Origin: Bacteroidales bacterium
Lineage (GTDB): Bacteria > Bacteroidota > Bacteroidia > Bacteroidales > UBA932
Length of the DNA stretch: 64,000 nt
Direction of reading: 5' to 3'
NCBI GenBank assembly: GCA_017454905.1
Contig: JAFTCB010000038.1
Coordinates: 1 to 64,000 of the forward strand
In this document: in pieces, positions 60,173-64,000 of the stretch
Numbering within the stretch: the first letter of the stretch is position 1
Layout of the letters: each line of letters begins with the position of its first letter
The notes under the pieces: generated by a model
What the model saw: only the letters and a program-made list of their open reading frames with translations
Databases searched by the model: none
What the model was told of the DNA's origin: nothing
Position numbers and translations under genes: made by a program

Positions 60173-62779
60173 CTGCATTTTCCACCAATCCCATTCGAAC
60201 CCGCCGCCGGTGAAGACGAAATACAGGTCGTGCACCCCCTTGGGGGCGTTCAGTTTGCAGCCCTGGCTGGTCCAGTCCTTGCCGGGCCGGATGTCCAGGG
60301 TCCCGCAGAGCGGTCCGTCCGGGGCGTCGAGATGCACCTCGATCCCGGCCGCGGCCGGCGCGTTCACGCAGGCAGTGAACTGCCGGGCGCCCCGGGCGCC
60401 GAAATCCACCCCTTTCACGAGCAGGTGTTCCCCCTTGTCGATGTTCGTCACCACGATGCCGCGTCCCGGCTCCGTGCGGGTCTTGAGCCCGTATCCCCAG
60501 GCCATCGTCTCCGCCTCGACACGGCGGAAGGGCCGGAAGGGCTCGATCTGTTCGAGTACGTTGTCCAGCCAGTACGGGACCTTGCGGATGGAGCCGTCGG
60601 GCTCATAGTACATCGGCGCGGCGGATACGCTCCGCTGCTCGGCATGCCGGAAGGTCTCCAGATGCATCAGGTCGTAGTTGAGGCCGAAAACGTAAGACTG
60701 CCCCTTGTACTCGATGATACCCGGATGGTTGCCCCGGGTGCGCCAGGTGCGGTCCATGATGTGTCCCATCGACTTCCACGGCCCAGTGGGGCTGTCGGAC
60801 ATCGCATAGCCGATGCCTTCCGGGCAACAGGTGGATGCGAAAGCGAGATAGTAGTGCCCGTCATGCTTGTAGAACCAGGGGCCCTCCTGGTAGTGCTCGA
60901 TCTTGTAGTCCAGTTTGTGGATGGGGCCGCTGGTGGAGATCATGTCCTCGTTCAGCTTGACCCAATAGACATTCGGGTTGCCCCAGTACATGTAGGCCTG
61001 GCCGTCGTCATCGATGAACACCGAAGGATCGATGTCCTCCCAGTGCTCTTTCTGCCAGACCAGCGGCTCGCCCAGCGGGTCCCGGAAGGGGCCGTAGGGC
61101 GTATCCGCCACCAGCACGCCGATGCCGTGGCCGTGGATCGGGCAGTACATGTAGAACTTGCCGCCGCGCTCGACCACGCACTCCGCCCAGGCGCCGTTCT
61201 TGCCGTCATACCAGGCGAAGTCATCCAGCGAGGCCACGGCGCCGTGGTCCGTCCAGTTCACCATGTCGGTACTGGTATACAGGAGCCAGTCGAACATCTC
61301 GAAGCCTTTTGCGCCGTCCTCGTCGTGGGTCGTATACAGGTAGATGGTGCCGTTCCAGACCATCGGCGCCGGATCAGCGGTGTACTTGGTCTGGATCAGG
61401 GGCATGTTCAAGTGGTTGTTGAACACCCACCAGTCCAGGTCGAAGAGTTCCCCGTCACCGCCGCGGAAGAGCAGATACAGATCGTGCACACCATGCGCGC
61501 GGTCGGAGACAGGAGCCTTTACCAGCATGTTCTCCCCGTTCACCGGCACGGATGCAATGGCACGTCCGCCCATGTCATCCAAGAAGAAGTCGACGGTCCC
61601 GGGGTTCTGGAAATTCAGCATCTCCAGCGAGACGAGCACGGCTGGCGTTTCGCCGAAATCGACGTTGCGCACGCAGATCCAGTCGCCGTTGTGGACCGAG
61701 GTGACCCAGTGGCGCTTGCCCGCTTCGCGGTCCGTCTTGACACCCCAGCTCGAAGCCATCGTCTCCGCCTGCGTCATCTGGTAGGGATCGAGGGTCCTGA
61801 GCGGCTGTACGCCCTCTTTCGTGAACGGGATGAAGGGGATGGAGCCATCGGGGCCGAAGGAGAATTCCTCCACGCAGGTGGAACGGTGGAAGCCGCCTCC
61901 GTTGGGCAGGGCGCCGTTGTGGTAGAACATGTAATGGTGCCCCAGAAAGTCGATATTGCCCCCGTGGATGGTGAAACTGTTCTCCGCTTCGTCCATGATG
62001 CGGCCCCGGTAGGTCCAGGGACCATGGATCGACGGTGCGGTCGAATACGCCATGTGTTCGGGCACGCCGCCGGCCGGGTAGGACAGGTAGTAGAGGTTGT
62101 CGCGCTTGTAGAGCCAGGGGCCCTCTTCATAGCCGACCATCATTTTCTCCTTGCCGCCGTCGGACCAGTCGGGTTTGAGCGACTCCGGTCCGAAGCAGGC
62201 CGGATCACCCCAGCCGGGGACCTCTTTCCAACCCTCCGGGAAGGAGATCATGTCCTCGCCCAGGCGGCCGTACCAGCAGCCTTTATTGCCCCAGAAGAGC
62301 CAGGGTGTCCCGTCGTCATCGATGAAAACCGTGGGATCGATGAAAGCGAAGCCGGTGGCCAGCGGGCCTCCGATCGCATCCGTGTAGGGTCCCTGCGGGT
62401 CATCCGCCACGGCGACGGCCAGCGCATCCGCGCGCGTGGCCGCTTCGGTCAGGCAGACATACCAGTACCATTTCCCGTTCCGTTCGACGGCCTGGGAAGC
62501 CCAGGCGCGGTCACCCTGGAACGCCCAGGAGAACGTGGCCGTGGACACGGGCGTCCCCAGATAGGTCCAGTTGACCATGTCCGCGGTCTCGTAGAGCTGC
62601 CAGTCTTTCATCTTGAAGTAGGTGGCGTCGTCCTCGTCGTGGTCCACGAAGAGGTAGACCTTGTCCCCGTGGACATACGGAGCGGGATCCGGGGTGTAGG
62701 AAGTCCGGATGACCGGATTCTGCGCCTGGAGCGCTGCGCAGCAGAGCAGTGCCAGGCAAGGGAGAAACTGTCTTTTCAT
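60170..62779 (-). CDS. Double GH43-CBM6-like secreted enzyme
   Basis: An 869-residue secreted protein (signal to about residue 20) made of two tandem copies of the same unit. Unit 1 (about 20-464) begins VIRTSYTPDPAPYVHGDKVY; unit 2 (about 465-869) begins LIQTKYTADPAPMVWNGTIY. Each has a GH43 propeller (base Asp in the PDPAP or ADPAP motif, second Asp in FIDPTVFIDDDG and DIDPSVFIDDDG, acid Glu in EEGPWLYK and QEGPWFYK) and then a CBM6-like beta-sandwich beginning QAETMASSWG or EAETMAWGYG. It probably removes arabinofuranose or xylose from xylan or arabinan. No linker separates the units. Confidence 0.92.
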   Translation of the reverse strand: MKRQFLPCLALLCCAALQAQNPVIRTSYTPDPAPYVHGDKVYLFVDHDEDDATYFKMKDWQLYETADMVNWTYLGTPVSTATFSWAFQGDRAWASQAVERNGKWYWYVCLTEAATRADALAVAVADDPQGPYTDAIGGPLATGFAFIDPTVFIDDDGTPWLFWGNKGCWYGRLGEDMISFPEGWKEVPGWGDPACFGPESLKPDWSDGGKEKMMVGYEEGPWLYKRDNLYYLSYPAGGVPEHMAYSTAPSIHGPWTYRGRIMDEAENSFTIHGGNIDFLGHHYMFYHNGALPNGGGFHRSTCVEEFSFGPDGSIPFIPFTKEGVQPLRTLDPYQMTQAETMASSWGVKTDREAGKRHWVTSVHNGDWICVRNVDFGETPAVLVSLEMLNFQNPGTVDFFLDDMGGRAIASVPVNGENMLVKAPVSDRAHGVHDLYLLFRGGDGELFDLDWWVFNNHLNMPLIQTKYTADPAPMVWNGTIYLYTTHDEDGAKGFEMFDWLLYTSTDMVNWTDHGAVASLDDFAWYDGKNGAWAECVVERGGKFYMYCPIHGHGIGVLVADTPYGPFRDPLGEPLVWQKEHWEDIDPSVFIDDDGQAYMYWGNPNVYWVKLNEDMISTSGPIHKLDYKIEHYQEGPWFYKHDGHYYLAFASTCCPEGIGYAMSDSPTGPWKSMGHIMDRTWRTRGNHPGIIEYKGQSYVFGLNYDLMHLETFRHAEQRSVSAAPMYYEPDGSIRKVPYWLDNVLEQIEPFRPFRRVEAETMAWGYGLKTRTEPGRGIVVTNIDKGEHLLVKGVDFGARGARQFTACVNAPAAAGIEVHLDAPDGPLCGTLDIRPGKDWTSQGCKLNAPKGVHDLYFVFTGGGFEWDWWKMQ

Positions 62780-62801
62780 AAGATCCAGGCGGGAAATGCG
62801 G

Positions 62802-64000
62802 CTATTCCTGGCTGCGGCGCCAGGCGAAATACTCGTCCAGAACCTTCATCGCAGCCTCCGAGGGCACGGGAGCGGCATGGCAGCCGTCGCCGGTAAGCAC
62901 CATCGTCTGCGGGTCGTCCCCCCGGAAACGCGGCCAGGCGGGCAGGCCTTCGCCGTTGGGATCGCCGGTCTTGGCGAAATTCGTCCAATAGGACATCATC
63001 CAGCCGGAGAGCGCCTTGTCCGTGGACTGCACCTCCTCCGGATTGCCGAACACGTAGGCCACGTCCTGTCCGTGCGGGGAACCCTGGCCGAAGCGCTCGG
63101 AATCTGCCGGATACTCCGGATGCTGGTCGAAATAGTACAGCCACACGCGGCCCTTGCCGGTCTGCTCCTGCAGGCGCGCCCAGGTCCAGGTCTGCCAGCC
63201 GAAGGCGGCATCCCGCGTGAGGTCGCGGGCGGTCTTGCCCACCTTACCGCCGGCCTCGACCGGATAGGCTTTCAGCAGCGCGTCGGCATATTTCTCGTAA
63301 CGGGCGCGGACCTGGTCCTGATGGCTCCCTCCGCCGAAAGCGAAGCCGAAGCTGAGGCCTTCGTCGGAATTGTATCCGACCAGGATGTCCACATCGTTGT
63401 ACTTCCCTGCCTCATAGAGTTTGTACTGGTCGTCCGGGATCACGTAGCCGTCCGTCACCGGCCAGCCGCCGGAGCCGCCGAAACCGCCCATGACGGCTTT
63501 GGCGTCCGCCGCACGGAGTTGCTCCAGCGTATAACCTTCGCCGAAAACGCCCTTCGCCCAATCTGCATTGGCTTTCTGGGCGACCGCGAGGGTCTGCATG
63601 TTCTCTCCCGGATAGGACTGGGGGTTGGTCGGGCCGAAGGAGCCGCCGCTCTGGGAAATGGCCCGGCGGAAAAGCCCCTTGGCGAGGGGCGAGGCGCACA
63701 GCATGCTCACGGAGATGCCGCCGGCGGACTCGCCGAAGATGGTCACGTTGTCCGGGTCGCCGCCGAAGCGCGCGATGTTCTCCTGCACCCATTTCAGGCC
63801 GGCGATCTGGTCCAGCAGGCCATAGTTGCCGCTGACCCCGTGCGGATCCTCCGCGGAGAGTTCCGGCAGGGACAGGAAGCCGAGTTTGCCCACGCGGTAG
63901 GCGACGCTCACCAGGATCACGCCCTTGCGGGCCAGATCGGAACCGTCATAGTAGGACGTGGCTCCGCCGGCGAAACCGCCGCCGTAGATCCACACCATTA
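62802..64000 (-). CDS. Carboxylesterase type B (partial, 5' end beyond the window)
   Basis: Only the part from the oxyanion loop to the C-terminus is in the window; about 100-120 N-terminal residues and the signal peptide must lie to the right. The internal Met near 63998 is not the true start. Motifs: MVWIYGGGFAGG (usually HGGG in this family), nucleophile Ser in FGESAGGISVSM, acid Glu in GYNSDEGLSFGF, and His in GSPHGQDVAYVFGN. In a hemicellulose locus it may release acetyl or feruloyl groups. It ends 22 nt before the double-GH43 gene, so it heads the same operon within this window. Confidence 0.88.
   Translation of the reverse strand, partial: MVWIYGGGFAGGATSYYDGSDLARKGVILVSVAYRVGKLGFLSLPELSAEDPHGVSGNYGLLDQIAGLKWVQENIARFGGDPDNVTIFGESAGGISVSMLCASPLAKGLFRRAISQSGGSFGPTNPQSYPGENMQTLAVAQKANADWAKGVFGEGYTLEQLRAADAKAVMGGFGGSGGWPVTDGYVIPDDQYKLYEAGKYNDVDILVGYNSDEGLSFGFAFGGGSHQDQVRARYEKYADALLKAYPVEAGGKVGKTARDLTRDAAFGWQTWTWARLQEQTGKGRVWLYYFDQHPEYPADSERFGQGSPHGQDVAYVFGNPEEVQSTDKALSGWMMSYWTNFAKTGDPNGEGLPAWPRFRGDDPQTMVLTGDGCHAAPVPSEAAMKVLDEYFAWRRSQE

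Noticed and set aside
60074-62896. A 940-codon open frame on the + strand opposite the double-GH43 gene
   Set aside because: It is antisense to a gene with clear catalytic motifs; its amino-acid make-up (His, Arg, Val, Gly rich) is that of reversed GC-rich codons and it has no recognisable domain or ribosome site.
1-64000. tRNA, rRNA genes and CRISPR arrays
   Set aside because: I looked for T-loop-like motifs, ribosomal signatures and regularly spaced repeats and found none; the repeats seen are palindromic and scattered.

Overview
This window comes from the chromosome of a high-GC member of the Bacteroidales, probably an uncultured gut or rumen type. The sequence evidence is: -7 promoter boxes of the form TAnnTTTG, some with a TTG/TTTG about 20 bp upstream; a complete Mfa/Fim-type (type V) fimbrial operon; a TonB-dependent receptor paired with a DUF4249 lipoprotein; many lipoprotein signal peptides; and a glycoside-hydrolase locus joined to an araBAD operon. 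I see no rRNA, tRNA, CRISPR array or transposase gene. Species cannot be named from this sequence alone.

Layout, left to right. 1-3.4 kb: two MacB/FtsX-type permeases (the first cut by the left edge). 3.7-10.1 kb: a NaChBac-like ion channel, a three-gene set (membrane protein, winged-helix regulator, Ntn-type amidohydrolase), a Na/Pi symporter with PhoU domain, a tyrosine phosphatase and a flavodiiron protein. 10.2-16.7 kb: an epimerase, a ModF-like double ABC ATPase, TcdA, an orphan TolC-type protein beside RND-pump debris, an outer-membrane barrel and a lipoprotein whose 3' half differs in composition. 16.9-24.8 kb: the fimbrial operon (DUF3575, DUF3868/OmpA, Mfa1, Mfa2, DUF4906 tip). 24.8-33.3 kb: ssb, a zinc-ribbon protein, a 5'-nucleotidase split into two genes, an ABC-2 exporter, a GH51 arabinofuranosidase, holA and a lipoprotein.

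33.4-43.7 kb is an AT-richer accessory region. It holds a decayed duplicated locus (frameshifted lipoprotein, broken subtilase, copied receptor 3' end) and, next to it, an intact set: TonB receptor, DUF4249 lipoprotein, subtilase lipoprotein, DUF3244 protein and a TPR/HTH membrane regulator. This is the best candidate for an undescribed system. 43.8-64 kb is one long leftward transcription unit. Its distal end carries hpf, a tyrosine recombinase, cca and an HsdR_N nuclease-fold protein. Its proximal part is a pentose-polysaccharide locus: carboxylesterase (cut by the right edge), a double GH43, a GH43, a GH31, a GH127, aldose 1-epimerase, an SLC5 symporter, araD, araA and araB. Together with the GH51 at 30 kb these would release arabinose from arabinan or arabinoxylan, import it and convert it to D-xylulose 5-phosphate.

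Non-coding structure is unusually informative: a family of 27-bp palindromic repeats, one lying in frame inside a permease gene; a 106-bp inverted-repeat element lying in frame inside the tyrosine recombinase gene; a GC-rich structured element between two convergent genes; a tandem palindrome upstream of the permeases; and at least five genes whose -7 box sits only 5-8 nt from the ATG, suggesting leaderless mRNAs.
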